Of a stretch of 50,175 nt of DNA, positions 42,038-50,175 are shown in pieces. Within the stretch, counting starts at the first letter, position 1; every line of letters begins with the position of its first letter. A program made the translations under genes and the position numbers. The notes under the pieces are model-generated. The model was not told where the DNA came from and made no database searches. It worked only from the letters and a program-made list of their open reading frames with translations. This DNA comes from JAIYDJ01 sp031400505 (lineage in GTDB: Bacteria; Pseudomonadota; Alphaproteobacteria; Rhodobacterales; Rhodobacteraceae). The stretch is taken from NCBI GenBank assembly GCA_031400505.1, contig JANNPZ010000009.1, positions 1 to 50,175 on the forward strand, given 5' to 3'.

Positions 42038-42065
42038 GCGGCCCCGGGTTTACCCCCGGGGCCGC
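42038..42065 (-). promoter_or_regulatory. Stem-loop between binding protein and permease genes
   Basis: A perfect 11-bp inverted repeat GCGGCCCCGGG / CCCGGGGCCGC with a 6-nt loop, in the 65-bp gap after the binding-protein stop. There is no T-run. Such hairpins usually keep binding-protein mRNA stable and reduce permease expression. Confidence 0.75.
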
Positions 42066-42076
42066 AAATGCGCTCT

Positions 42077-43303
42077 TCAGTTGCCGACATTGGCAAGCCA
42101 TCCCTGCTCGATGGCCGAAATCCAGCCAGCTTGCAGTTCCGGCAGTGCCGCTTTTCCCAGTTCGGCAGACTCGACGACCGAAGGATGCGACGGCAGGGCG
42201 TTGAACGCGGCAAGAAGATCTGCCGGTCCGCGATCCATTTCGATACCCGGGCTGGTGCCCCAGACATCGGGGCGCGACTTTTCAAGCTGCGCCTCGGCTG
42301 ACAACAGCACGTTCTGCAGCACCAGCGCCGCCGCCTTGTTGGGCGAGTTGAACGGAATGCTCGTGTAGTTCGTGTTGCCGATCGTCCCGTCAGTAAGGCC
42401 ATAGCTGCGCACCGTATCCGGATAGGTGCCCGCATCGACCGCAATACCGAACTGGCTGGGTTCGTAGTTCACGTTCAGCGCCACTTCGCTGTTCGCGAAG
42501 AGTTCGTTCAGCTGCGTGATCGAGGTCGGATAGGTCGCCCCCTCTCGCCACAGCATCGGCTCGATTTCGTTCAGGATGGCCCAGGTCTTGGCCGCCGCCG
42601 CATCGTACTTGGCCTGGTCGAAATCACCCAACAGGCTCTCGACCCCACCGGCGGCATGGTAGAATACATGCCGCACGAACACCGATCCGGTAAAATCTGG
42701 GGGCGCCGGATAGGTGAACTGGCCGGGATTGGACTTGATCCATTCCAGCAGGTCCGGGATCGAACGGGGCGGGTCTTGCAGCTTCGCACTGTCATAGGCA
42801 AACGCGAACTGCGCCCGCGACCATGGCACCTCGCAGCCTTCCACCGGCACGCCGAAGTCGTTGGCGATGGCGGGATTGTCCCAATTGACCAGCGCGTTGT
42901 TGGGCAGGGTTTCGGTATAGCCGCACCAGGCAAGCCCGCCCTGTTTCATGGTGCGGAAGTTCTCGCCGTTGATCCAGATCATGTCTACCGATCCGGCGTC
43001 CAGGTTCCCGGCTTCCTTTTCACCCAACACGATATTGACAGCCTCGACCGTGTCGGTCAGCGGGATCTGGTTCAGGGTGATGTCGTACTTGTCTTTCAGG
43101 ATGCCGCCGACAAAGTCCACGACATAGGTGTTGATGTTGTCGGCACCGCCCCACATGAACCAGTTCACTTCACCGCCACGTGCCATCTCGACGATGGCAT
43201 CCCAGTTCTGGCCGATCAAGGCGGCACCGTCCGCCGTATCAGCCCGGACCGCCGGCACCGCCAGCGTGGTCCCCAATAGCGTCACCAAAGTCAGTTTTCT
43301 CAT
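42077..43303 (-). CDS. ABC transporter substrate-binding protein, YnjB-like
   Basis: A 408-residue periplasmic binding protein. The signal peptide MRKLTLVTLLGTTLAVPAVRA is cut before DTA. NWFMWGGADNINTYVVDFV, PLTDTVEAVNIVLGEKEAG and VDMIWINGENFRTMKQGGL match the YnjB (COG4134) group, whose substrate is not established. Here it lies in a nucleoside/sugar operon. GGGAGG stands before the ATG. 43 bp downstream of the phosphorylase-like gene. Confidence 0.88.
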   Translation of the reverse strand: MRKLTLVTLLGTTLAVPAVRADTADGAALIGQNWDAIVEMARGGEVNWFMWGGADNINTYVVDFVGGILKDKYDITLNQIPLTDTVEAVNIVLGEKEAGNLDAGSVDMIWINGENFRTMKQGGLAWCGYTETLPNNALVNWDNPAIANDFGVPVEGCEVPWSRAQFAFAYDSAKLQDPPRSIPDLLEWIKSNPGQFTYPAPPDFTGSVFVRHVFYHAAGGVESLLGDFDQAKYDAAAAKTWAILNEIEPMLWREGATYPTSITQLNELFANSEVALNVNYEPSQFGIAVDAGTYPDTVRSYGLTDGTIGNTNYTSIPFNSPNKAAALVLQNVLLSAEAQLEKSRPDVWGTSPGIEMDRGPADLLAAFNALPSHPSVVESAELGKAALPELQAGWISAIEQGWLANVGN

Positions 43304-43346
43304 CGTCTCCTCCCTGAGATCGTTGATCTTCGTCTGCCAGATACCG

Positions 43347-44123
43347 TCAGACCGCACCGCGGCTGTCGCTGCGTCTTGCCGCGACGTCCGCGGCGAGGTC
43401 GAGGGCTGTTTGCCAGGTTGCCGCGTTGGCAACCGCCAGCGCGCGTTCTTCGCCGGGGTCCACCGGGTCAAGGAAAGTCCGCCCTTCCCCCAGGATATCC
43501 CAAGCGGCCAGAAGTGCTATGCACTTTGCGCCGAAACGGGCTGCAACAGCCGCGACGGCGGCGGTTTCCATATCGACAGTAGAAATCCCTTCAGACGCCC
43601 AACCGGCGCACAGGGCATCATCCTGCGCGAAAAGGGTTGTCCAGGTCAGGTGCAGCCCCCGGCTGACAGGCACGCCAAGCCCGGCAAGGTGCTTTGCGGC
43701 CCGATCGCCCCAAAGGTCATCAAGTGCTACCCGATCCCCGCCGCCATAGGTCGGGGTCACACCGTCGCGGGCAAGCGCCATGCGTGGCACGGCGACCATT
43801 CCGGTGGTGACCCCGGGCAAAAGCGCGCCGCACGTCCCAATCTGCACGATCAGCGAGGTTCCAACTTGCGCGCAGATATGGGTGACTTCGGCCGCGCGCG
43901 CAGCCCCGTAGGCACAGGAATACGCCACGCGCGCCCCTGCCGCCTGCCCGAGGAAGATATCGGGAAACACGGTTTCACCGACGCCATCCAGCATCGCGAG
44001 CCGTGACCGGACCGCCTTTTCCCGCAACCAGGTTCCTTCAAGAACAAGGACATCAGGCACGTCGTCCGGCGACCAGCCGAGTGCGCCCATCCAACGGTCT
44101 GCCGTGAAGTCCAGAATGGCCAT
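43347..44123 (-). CDS. Nucleoside phosphorylase family protein
   Basis: A 258-residue protein of the PNP/UDP phosphorylase family (phosphorolysis of nucleosides to base and sugar-1-phosphate). QIGTCGALLPGV gives the phosphate-site Gly/Thr region and GISTVDMETAAVAAVAARFGA the ribose-binding Met-Glu. The frame opens at a TTG next to the operator; ATG at 44123 is preferred since it starts the homology and leaves the operator outside the gene, though no strong Shine-Dalgarno site is seen. First gene of the minus operon. Confidence 0.83.
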   Translation of the reverse strand: MAILDFTADRWMGALGWSPDDVPDVLVLEGTWLREKAVRSRLAMLDGVGETVFPDIFLGQAAGARVAYSCAYGAARAAEVTHICAQVGTSLIVQIGTCGALLPGVTTGMVAVPRMALARDGVTPTYGGGDRVALDDLWGDRAAKHLAGLGVPVSRGLHLTWTTLFAQDDALCAGWASEGISTVDMETAAVAAVAARFGAKCIALLAAWDILGEGRTFLDPVDPGEERALAVANAATWQTALDLAADVAARRSDSRGAV

Positions 44124-44156
44124 CTTGTTCGCGATCCCAGCGATTCGTCGCAATCG

Positions 44157-44172
44157 ATTTGTAGCTACAAAT
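44157..44172 (-). promoter_or_regulatory. Operator-like perfect palindrome, probable GntR site (right copy)
   Basis: ATTTGTAGCTACAAAT, a perfect 16-bp palindrome in an AT-rich stretch. It lies exactly 33 bp before the ATG of the phosphorylase-like gene, the same distance as the left copy from its gene. Confidence 0.8.
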
Positions 44173-44519
44173 TAATTAGGACGATTTGATTGACCTTTCA
44201 ACCCTTTACTTTGGCCCGGGGCGCTCGCGTTCGTCCGGACGTCGCGTTTGGCAGACAGGACCGCAGACCGGCCAAAGGTGCAGTCTGACCGGTGGCCGAC
44301 CATCTCGCAGCCAATGCGTCCTTGCTGCGATCCCGTGACGGCGAACACTGGCGGGCGGTAATAAGTCCGACCAAGCAGGTGTAATGCGGTCGTTGCGTTT
44401 TGCCTGCCCGGACGCCCCCGAGAAAACCTCTTGCGCAAGCGGTCGCCTTCGCCACGTCAAGCAGATTTCACAGCCAGATATCGCCGGCGGACCACACAGA
44501 GCAGGCGGTTCACGCGACC
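44173..44519. other. Intergenic stretch upstream of the minus catabolic operon
   Basis: About 350 bp. Three minus-strand frames of 84-88 codons overlap one another here, none with a start signal or a recognisable family. The AT-rich left end holds the operon promoter. A 10-bp palindrome CTTGCGCAAG (44430-44439) lies 80 bp after the outer-membrane protein gene; no convincing terminator. Confidence 0.4.
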
Positions 44520-47500
44520 CTAGAACTTGCCGATGAGGTTGATGAACACACCCTCGCGCGCCGTCTCGACGCTGCGCAGATCGTCCGACACTCCACCCCA
44601 GGCATAGCCGCCACCCAGACGCAGGTTGTCGCCGATATCGCGGTAAACACCCAGCAATGCGCCAAAGTCGGATGTATCCGATCTGGGATAGGCCATTGCG
44701 CGCACTTCGCCCATGATGTCCCAGTTGTGGACGACATGATAATCGAGCCGCAGCACGCCCAGATGCGCCTCTGACGTCACGAACGTGTCGGTGCCGCGCG
44801 GCGCCTCTTCACGCAGACGGAAGCCATACTTGGCTCCCAGCGTGAATTGCTGGTTCAGATCATAGCTGATCACCATGTTGAGGATGTGACTGCGCTGTTG
44901 TGGACCGTTCACATTGCCGTCCACATCCACCTGATCCGCGCCGGGCAAATCATAGAGGTAGGTATAGCTGACCAGCGCATTCAGCCGGTCGTTGTCGACC
45001 GGACGGAATGCATACCCCAGTTGCGCCTCTACATACTCGCCGTCGCGCAGGTTGTCGGTATCGGCATCGGCAAAGACCGCATCGAAGCTGCCGATCAGGC
45101 GCCAGTCCTCGCTGGTCTGACGTTCGTAAAAGCCCGACAGCAGCAGGGTCTGGCGATCCTGCACCCGCGCCGCAGTGTTGCTGTCTTCGGTGCGGATCTC
45201 GGCGCGCAGCCCGCCCGAAGTCTCATCACTCCCGGCATAGCTCAGGCCGACAGATACGCCTGTCCGTTCGATCCTGGTGCCGTCGGCTTCGGTATTGTCA
45301 CCGGCCAGCACGCCGAAGTCGTAACGCCACGTTTCCGAAGGGGTATAGCTGACGCCATAAGTCTGGGTCAGCGCCGGTTCGGTCCCGAAGGCACTGTAGC
45401 TGTGTTCGGTGGTATAGCTCCACGCATCGTTCACCCGCGACTGCGCACCGAACACCAGCGTCCCGCGATCCGTGCCGGTCACGCTTGGGCTGTCTTTCAT
45501 CCGCAAGGGATCAAGCCGGTAGCCCAGCGAATAGGTCGAATTTGCGTTCGGGGCCCAGGCCAGTTCGGCCCGCGCGGCCCCACCCAAAGAGCCCCCCGAA
45601 AGCTCGCCCGCGAAGGTCAATGCATCCGAAAGCCGCGTCTCGATCCCAAGACCCAGCCGATCGTTGCGACCAAGCCCGCCGGACCGATCCAGCGTGGACT
45701 GGCCAAACACCCAGACCGACAGGTCCGCATCGCGCGCCCAGGTCAGCCGCGCCCCAAGATCAGTACGACTGCCGTTGTCTTCGGCCAATGTGCTGGCCGG
45801 CGTGGTTCGGTCTGTGTTCAGAACCTCGATGTCCAGCGCCAGTTGGCTGCTGATGTCATAAGACAGGCCAAACCGCGCATCGCTACGTTGCTTGCCAGCC
45901 GCAACTTCGAAACGGTCGCCGCCGAATGTCAGCGCCAGCCGGTCACCGACTGCCACTTCGGCGTCAAACCCGTAAGTCGTCTGGGCCACGTCATTTTCCA
46001 GATCGGGCGAGGAAAACCCGGCATCGCGGTCATCGAAATAGCCTTCGACAAACCCCTTGCCGCCGAAATCCGCCAGGTCCACGCGCCCGTCGATCCGGAC
46101 CCCGGTTGCCGGTGATCCGTCAATGCCGGAAGTAGGATCGGTCTCGATTTCAAGCCCGCCGTTCAGCGACAGAGTGCTGCCAAATCCCGGCCCTTCGCTT
46201 TGCAGGACTTCGACCTGCGCCCAGGTGCTTTCGCTGTACTGGAACCGCAGATCGGCGCCGACCAGCGTGTTGTCGGCAATGCCGGTGGTTTCCGTGGTGC
46301 CCGCCAGGCCAAAGCGCAAGGTGTCGCTGACCCAAACTTCGGCCCGCCCGCCCGCAGCCACACCGTCCACATCGCCTGTGGTCGGCACATATTCATATTG
46401 CGCCACAAGGTTGACGTCATAATCCCCCAAGGGCCGATCGACGACCAGATCAGTCGACCCTGACGACGGGGCAAGCGGTGCATTCAGGATCACCACGCCC
46501 TGCACATTGTCGATGCGGTAGTCCTGACCTTCGACCAGACGCTGCGAACTGACGATCCGGCCCGAAACCGGATCGCGCACTTCGACGATCAGAGTTTCGC
46601 TGCCTTCCTGAATATCGCGGCGCGAAAGAAAGTACGAACTGCCGCCCGTGCCACGAAACACATCGCGCTGCGCAAGACTGTCGGGCTGCGCGGCATAGGC
46701 GGTAAAGCGATAGCGCGCCTCGCCATTGGGCAAAGTCGCGGTCGCGCGGACACTGCCCAAAGCACCGTACAACTCGCGGTCCGACCGAACCAGACGGTCC
46801 AGATCTTCGACTGGCTTGAAATCGCCCCAGACCAGATAATCGCCGTTCTTTTCAACCTTGAGATACAGCTTACCCGATGTCGGGGCCAGGTCCTCGCGGG
46901 TAGAGTCATCGCCGGTTGTCACCCAGACGTCTTCATCCTTGATCCCGCGCAGCATCTGATCGGGGTGTTTGCGGCCAAAGTCGCGGAACAGATCTTCCAA
47001 CTCGTCTTCGCGGGTATCAACCGAAGCCGTGATCCGCGTCCCATCCGCCAGAACGCCATCGACAAAACCCGAAATGCGGCCCCGCTGCCAGCTTTCATCC
47101 AGCACCAGATCGCGTCCAAGCGTCACGTCCACGATGCCGGTGGCGAACATTTCCTTCGCCGGAATGGTCACATCGCGGGTCTGGCTTTGCGCCCCGACCC
47201 CGATCTGCACGCCATGGGTCCCAGGCGGCAGAATGCGCTGCACCACGAAGCCGCGCCGGACGTCAAGGATCACCTCTTCGCCCATCACGGTGATCTTGGT
47301 ACCCGCCGGCACATCCAGCCCGGTGACCGTCACTGCACCACCGCGCACCGGAATGCGCCGACGCGACGTGCGGTCTTCACCCTCGCCTGCGGCGATGATC
47401 GGACCATCCAGTTCGGCGTCCTTCAGACGGGTGGTCGTGCGCCGCAGCGGCAGCATCGCTGTTTCATCGTACCGCCCGACGCTGTCATAGACGCGCAGCT

Positions 47501-48107
47501 GGTAGTCCAAATCGGGATCGCCGCCCACAGGCATGGCCCAGTCTGCGGTTCCGTTCGGCTGGATCGGCAGGATCGTGACGCTGCCATCTCTGGCCTTGAT
47601 GCGCACTTCGGCCCGTTCGATCCATGCGGGGTAGTTCGAATAGGCGCGGAAGGTTACGCGGTCGCCGGCGACGTAGCTGCGCCGCAAGTCCGCCGTGCTG
47701 ATGTTCAGGTGCTGCCGCGCGCCCAGACCATCATAGGACATCTGAATACCCAGATCCGCGAAAATCCGGTCAACATCACGCGTATCCCCATGGGTCAGCG
47801 TTTCACCCGCAAGGGTCTGGCGTGGCGCACCCGGGGCTACGGGATCGATCGAGATCGAAAATCCCAGATCGCCAAGTGCCGATGCAGCATCGCTTTCGGT
47901 ATTGGCCCCGACCTCACGCCGCACGACTTGACCTTCGTTGGCCTGAAAACACCCCTGCGGAAGAACGCCGTTCACCAGCGCGCAACCCTGCGTCTGGGCA
48001 ACGACCGCGCCAGAGCCGACCAGCAGGATCAGCGACGTCCCCCCCGCCAGTCGTGCCATCCCCGATCGCGCCAGTCTTGCCTGCGCCTGCATCATCGTCT
48101 GGATCAT
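44520..48107 (-). CDS. Large outer-membrane beta-barrel protein
   Basis: A 1195-residue exported protein. A long N-terminal signal region (MIQTMMQAQARLARSGMARL, then GGTSLILLVGSGAVVAQ) is followed by beta-rich periplasmic or surface domains (about 40-560; Ig-like VTGLDVPAGTKITVMG, and a segment of carboxypeptidase-regulatory type). From about residue 600 to the end, alternating aromatic strands run to a terminal Phe (NLIGKF), the outer-membrane barrel signature. ATG at 48107 has GAGGGG seven nucleotides before it; the frame opens 30 codons earlier, in the preceding gene. It follows the DUF11 protein by 11 bp, and they probably work together as a surface structure or secretion system for the repeat protein (inference). 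Confidence 0.8.
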   Translation of the reverse strand: MIQTMMQAQARLARSGMARLAGGTSLILLVGSGAVVAQTQGCALVNGVLPQGCFQANEGQVVRREVGANTESDAASALGDLGFSISIDPVAPGAPRQTLAGETLTHGDTRDVDRIFADLGIQMSYDGLGARQHLNISTADLRRSYVAGDRVTFRAYSNYPAWIERAEVRIKARDGSVTILPIQPNGTADWAMPVGGDPDLDYQLRVYDSVGRYDETAMLPLRRTTTRLKDAELDGPIIAAGEGEDRTSRRRIPVRGGAVTVTGLDVPAGTKITVMGEEVILDVRRGFVVQRILPPGTHGVQIGVGAQSQTRDVTIPAKEMFATGIVDVTLGRDLVLDESWQRGRISGFVDGVLADGTRITASVDTREDELEDLFRDFGRKHPDQMLRGIKDEDVWVTTGDDSTREDLAPTSGKLYLKVEKNGDYLVWGDFKPVEDLDRLVRSDRELYGALGSVRATATLPNGEARYRFTAYAAQPDSLAQRDVFRGTGGSSYFLSRRDIQEGSETLIVEVRDPVSGRIVSSQRLVEGQDYRIDNVQGVVILNAPLAPSSGSTDLVVDRPLGDYDVNLVAQYEYVPTTGDVDGVAAGGRAEVWVSDTLRFGLAGTTETTGIADNTLVGADLRFQYSESTWAQVEVLQSEGPGFGSTLSLNGGLEIETDPTSGIDGSPATGVRIDGRVDLADFGGKGFVEGYFDDRDAGFSSPDLENDVAQTTYGFDAEVAVGDRLALTFGGDRFEVAAGKQRSDARFGLSYDISSQLALDIEVLNTDRTTPASTLAEDNGSRTDLGARLTWARDADLSVWVFGQSTLDRSGGLGRNDRLGLGIETRLSDALTFAGELSGGSLGGAARAELAWAPNANSTYSLGYRLDPLRMKDSPSVTGTDRGTLVFGAQSRVNDAWSYTTEHSYSAFGTEPALTQTYGVSYTPSETWRYDFGVLAGDNTEADGTRIERTGVSVGLSYAGSDETSGGLRAEIRTEDSNTAARVQDRQTLLLSGFYERQTSEDWRLIGSFDAVFADADTDNLRDGEYVEAQLGYAFRPVDNDRLNALVSYTYLYDLPGADQVDVDGNVNGPQQRSHILNMVISYDLNQQFTLGAKYGFRLREEAPRGTDTFVTSEAHLGVLRLDYHVVHNWDIMGEVRAMAYPRSDTSDFGALLGVYRDIGDNLRLGGGYAWGGVSDDLRSVETAREGVFINLIGKF

Positions 48108-48118
48108 GGCGACACCCC

Positions 48119-50175
48119 TCACTCGTTCACTGCCGGCGTGGCCCGGTGTTGGATCACCGTTTCCACATTCAACTGGTACCGCCCGTTTGCGGGCCACAAA
48201 TCACGCAGCAACCGTTCCAACTCGCGCATCCGTTGCCTTGCCGCCTTCTCGCTTTCGCCTGACCCAAGCTGATAGCTGATCCGCAAGACCGCAGGCGTAT
48301 CGGCGATCTGCGCGACCATCGCCCGCAAGCCATCAACGAGTTCCGTCCGTGGCGTGTCGGCATTGCCTTCGGTCCCAAAGGCCGCATCCGAAAGGTCGAC
48401 CCGCACCACGCGGCGGATGGTGGCGCCAAAGTTCAGCTTGGTCAGCATGCCCGGCGTGACCCGAACAACACGCGGGTTTTCCGTCGTCAGGCGATACCCC
48501 GATGGCAGCGTCCGCGTATCCAGCTTCAGCATGAAGTTCGACCCGATGTCAGCGGGCAAGGCGGCACAAGGCACGCTGAAGCGGCCGTGATCGTCAGTGG
48601 TGATCGCAAGGCCGGTCGGATCGATCAGCCGAACGCCAGGCAAACCTTCTTCGCGGTCCGTTGCTGCGGCCGGGCCAAACTTGTCGGCAACATAAGTCTG
48701 GTCGGTAAGGGCCGTCCGGTCTTCTTTGGGTTCGTCGTTGAAATAGCCGTCCTGATTGAGGTCATCAAAGACCCTGCCGATGATCGTCGAACAGGCAAAG
48801 ACCGGATCGGCGGCAATCCGAACCGTGGCAATCGCATCCAGGGTCACGGCGCGCCCGGTGGCCGGGCTGACGCCGCGCGCCACGTTGTCGTGATCCCCCG
48901 GTGCGGCGCTGGCACTGACCAGCACTTGCAACACGACGGCGGCACTTGTCCCCGGCGCCAGACTGACGCCCGCCCAACTCAGGGTTCGCCCGCTGATCGC
49001 CGGTTCGCGCACCACGCCTGCGACAGTGCCGGTTCCCGATTGATAGATGAACCCCGATGGCAGCACGTCGACCACAGTGGTCACGGTCGTCTGGGTGGTC
49101 GAGGTATTGGTGACCGTGATCGTATAGGTTACCACCTCGCCCGGGTTGACCTGCCCACGGTCGACGACTTTGGCGATGGTCAAGCCGCCAAGGCCAAAGG
49201 TCGGCGATACGACCGCGTCATCTGCCGACACAACAGTACCCGCCGAAGACGCGCCCGTCGCCGTACCAGACAGCGTCACCGTCCCCGTCGCCACATCGGC
49301 TGGCGTGATTGTATAGGTGTTGCCGGTACAAACCAGCGTCTGGGTTTCCCCCACCGCAAGATCAATCGTGGTGCAGACCAGACCGTTCAGCGGCAGGCTG
49401 AGCGTTGCGAGATCCATGTTCACGTTCGACAGATCGACATCGCCGGTGTTGGTGACCGTGAAGGTGTAGATGATCAGATCGCCCGCATCGATGATACCGT
49501 TGCCGTTGGTGTCCGTTATGTCGGCTATCTGGATATCCAGCGCAATCTCTGGCTGCCCAACCGTGACAACGGTAGGGTCATTCGTCGGGTCGCCATCGGT
49601 TGCGCCATCGCCTCCGGGCGTCTCGTTGCCTTCGGGGTCGGTGACCGGACTGCCGTCGGGGTTGGTGCCGGTGTCCGACGTGTCCGTCACACTGACCGGA
49701 TTGCCGCTTCCGTCGAGGATCGGATCGCCGTTGGATGTCACTGCCGTTCCGATGACAGTTGCGGTGTTTTCAACATAGGTCCGCGCAATGTCAGCCGGGG
49801 TCAAAGTATAGCTGGCCGTGAACGTCGTGCCGTCCGTCGCGCCTACGGCAAGACTGATCGCACTCCCCGAAACTGCCACCAGGGCATCGGTCACGGTCAC
49901 ATCCGCCAAAGCGACGTTGCCGGTATTTGTCACATCAAAGGCATAGTTCAGAACATCGCCCAGATCGAGAAATCCGTTGGCGTTCACATCTGTCGTCCCC
50001 GCCAGCCGCTTTTGCACCCGGATAGCAGGTTGCTGCACCAGCACCGCCAGCGTCGGATCGTTGGTCGGGTCGGCGTCGGTGCCGCCGGTGCCATCGGGCG
50101 ACTCGACCGTGTCGGGCACAGCAATCGGGCTGCCGTCGGCTGCCGTGCCGGTGTCCGACGTGTCGGTGGCCGTCA
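48119..50175 (-). CDS. DUF11-repeat surface protein (N-terminal part beyond window)
   Basis: The last 684 residues of a protein that runs off the right edge; the ATG at 50119 lies inside the repeat. Repeats carry DUF11 cores (FDVTNTGNVALADVTVTD, YTFTVTNTGDVDLSNVNMD, YTITVTNTSTTQTTV) joined by Asp/Gly-rich linkers with TDTSDTGTxxDGSP and DPTNDPT, seen twice (starting near 50175 and 49700). An SdrD B-like domain (GRVFDDLNQDGYFNDEPKED) and a basic C-terminal region with VLRISYQLGSGESEKAARQRM, resembling an OmpA-like domain, follow. Typical of calcium-binding adhesins or surface layers. Confidence 0.8.
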   Translation of the reverse strand, partial: TATDTSDTGTAADGSPIAVPDTVESPDGTGGTDADPTNDPTLAVLVQQPAIRVQKRLAGTTDVNANGFLDLGDVLNYAFDVTNTGNVALADVTVTDALVAVSGSAISLAVGATDGTTFTASYTLTPADIARTYVENTATVIGTAVTSNGDPILDGSGNPVSVTDTSDTGTNPDGSPVTDPEGNETPGGDGATDGDPTNDPTVVTVGQPEIALDIQIADITDTNGNGIIDAGDLIIYTFTVTNTGDVDLSNVNMDLATLSLPLNGLVCTTIDLAVGETQTLVCTGNTYTITPADVATGTVTLSGTATGASSAGTVVSADDAVVSPTFGLGGLTIAKVVDRGQVNPGEVVTYTITVTNTSTTQTTVTTVVDVLPSGFIYQSGTGTVAGVVREPAISGRTLSWAGVSLAPGTSAAVVLQVLVSASAAPGDHDNVARGVSPATGRAVTLDAIATVRIAADPVFACSTIIGRVFDDLNQDGYFNDEPKEDRTALTDQTYVADKFGPAAATDREEGLPGVRLIDPTGLAITTDDHGRFSVPCAALPADIGSNFMLKLDTRTLPSGYRLTTENPRVVRVTPGMLTKLNFGATIRRVVRVDLSDAAFGTEGNADTPRTELVDGLRAMVAQIADTPAVLRISYQLGSGESEKAARQRMRELERLLRDLWPANGRYQLNVETVIQHRATPAVNE

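Noticed and set aside
43347..44153. TTG start of the phosphorylase-like gene
   Set aside because: It would begin 4 bp from the operator with no Shine-Dalgarno site; the ATG at 44123 fits the family N-terminus and the operator spacing.
1..50175. CRISPR arrays, rRNA genes, complete insertion sequences
   Set aside because: No regular repeat-spacer pattern, rRNA sequence or transposase was seen by eye.

Overview
The window looks like chromosomal DNA of a GC-rich alphaproteobacterium, most likely of the Rhodobacteraceae/Roseobacter group. Pointers are the CtrA-pathway phosphotransferase ChpT next to a DUF3553 protein, an olsB-olsA-like ornithine lipid pair, heme A synthase, the rplU-rpmA-(GNAT-GNAT)-obg-proB-proA order, many ATGA/TTGA stop-start overlaps, and a recurring intergenic element. 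This placement comes from gene content only; no rRNA is present.

Left part (1-20.9 kb) is mostly housekeeping. It holds, on the minus strand, a ureohydrolase plus YtcJ-type amidohydrolase; a plus-strand bactofilin and enoyl-CoA hydratase; a minus-strand run ctaA - M32 carboxypeptidase - MFS transporter; an MltB-type lytic transglycosylase; a TrmJ-type RNA methyltransferase; a ThiE-like protein; olsB-olsA; DUF3553/chpT; the L21-L27-Obg-ProB-ProA operon with two acetyltransferases inside; and a DUF2059 exported protein. Five copies of an intergenic element with a GGATATTT-like core and a GC-rich hairpin sit between these genes and were not seen further right.

Middle (21.1-23.6 kb) is a decayed integrated element. 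A tRNA-Ser(CGA) is followed by a tyrosine recombinase with three GCTGCACA repeats at exact 12-bp spacing in front of it, and then by opposite-strand phage head genes that end in a 5'-truncated capsid gene. Next comes a 1103-residue exported protein with two CxxCH heme motifs.

The most interesting region is 27.4-44.2 kb. Two long, tightly overlapped operons point at each other and overlap by 10 bp at their 3' ends. The plus operon encodes a thiolase-fold protein that has lost the thiolase catalytic residues, its DUF35 partner, an acyl-CoA synthetase, an aldehyde dehydrogenase, a GntR/UTRA regulator and a nucleoside hydrolase. The minus operon encodes a nucleoside phosphorylase-like protein, a YnjBCD-like ABC transporter, a TIM-barrel epimerase, a variant DhaL/DhaK kinase, a LacD-like class I aldolase, an SDR and a fucose/arabinose isomerase-like protein. 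Near-identical palindromes (ATTTGTAGCTACAAAT) lie exactly 33 bp before the first ATG of each operon, which makes them one regulon, presumably under the internal GntR protein. I propose a nucleoside scavenging system. In its plus operon the released sugar (2-deoxyribose is the best fit) would be oxidised, activated with CoA and split by a retro-aldolase of the Ltp2 type into acetyl-CoA and glyceraldehyde. This is inference from gene content and residues.

The right end (44.5-50.2 kb) holds two large cell-surface genes in one minus-strand unit: a DUF11-repeat protein cut by the window edge, and a 1195-residue outer-membrane beta-barrel protein.
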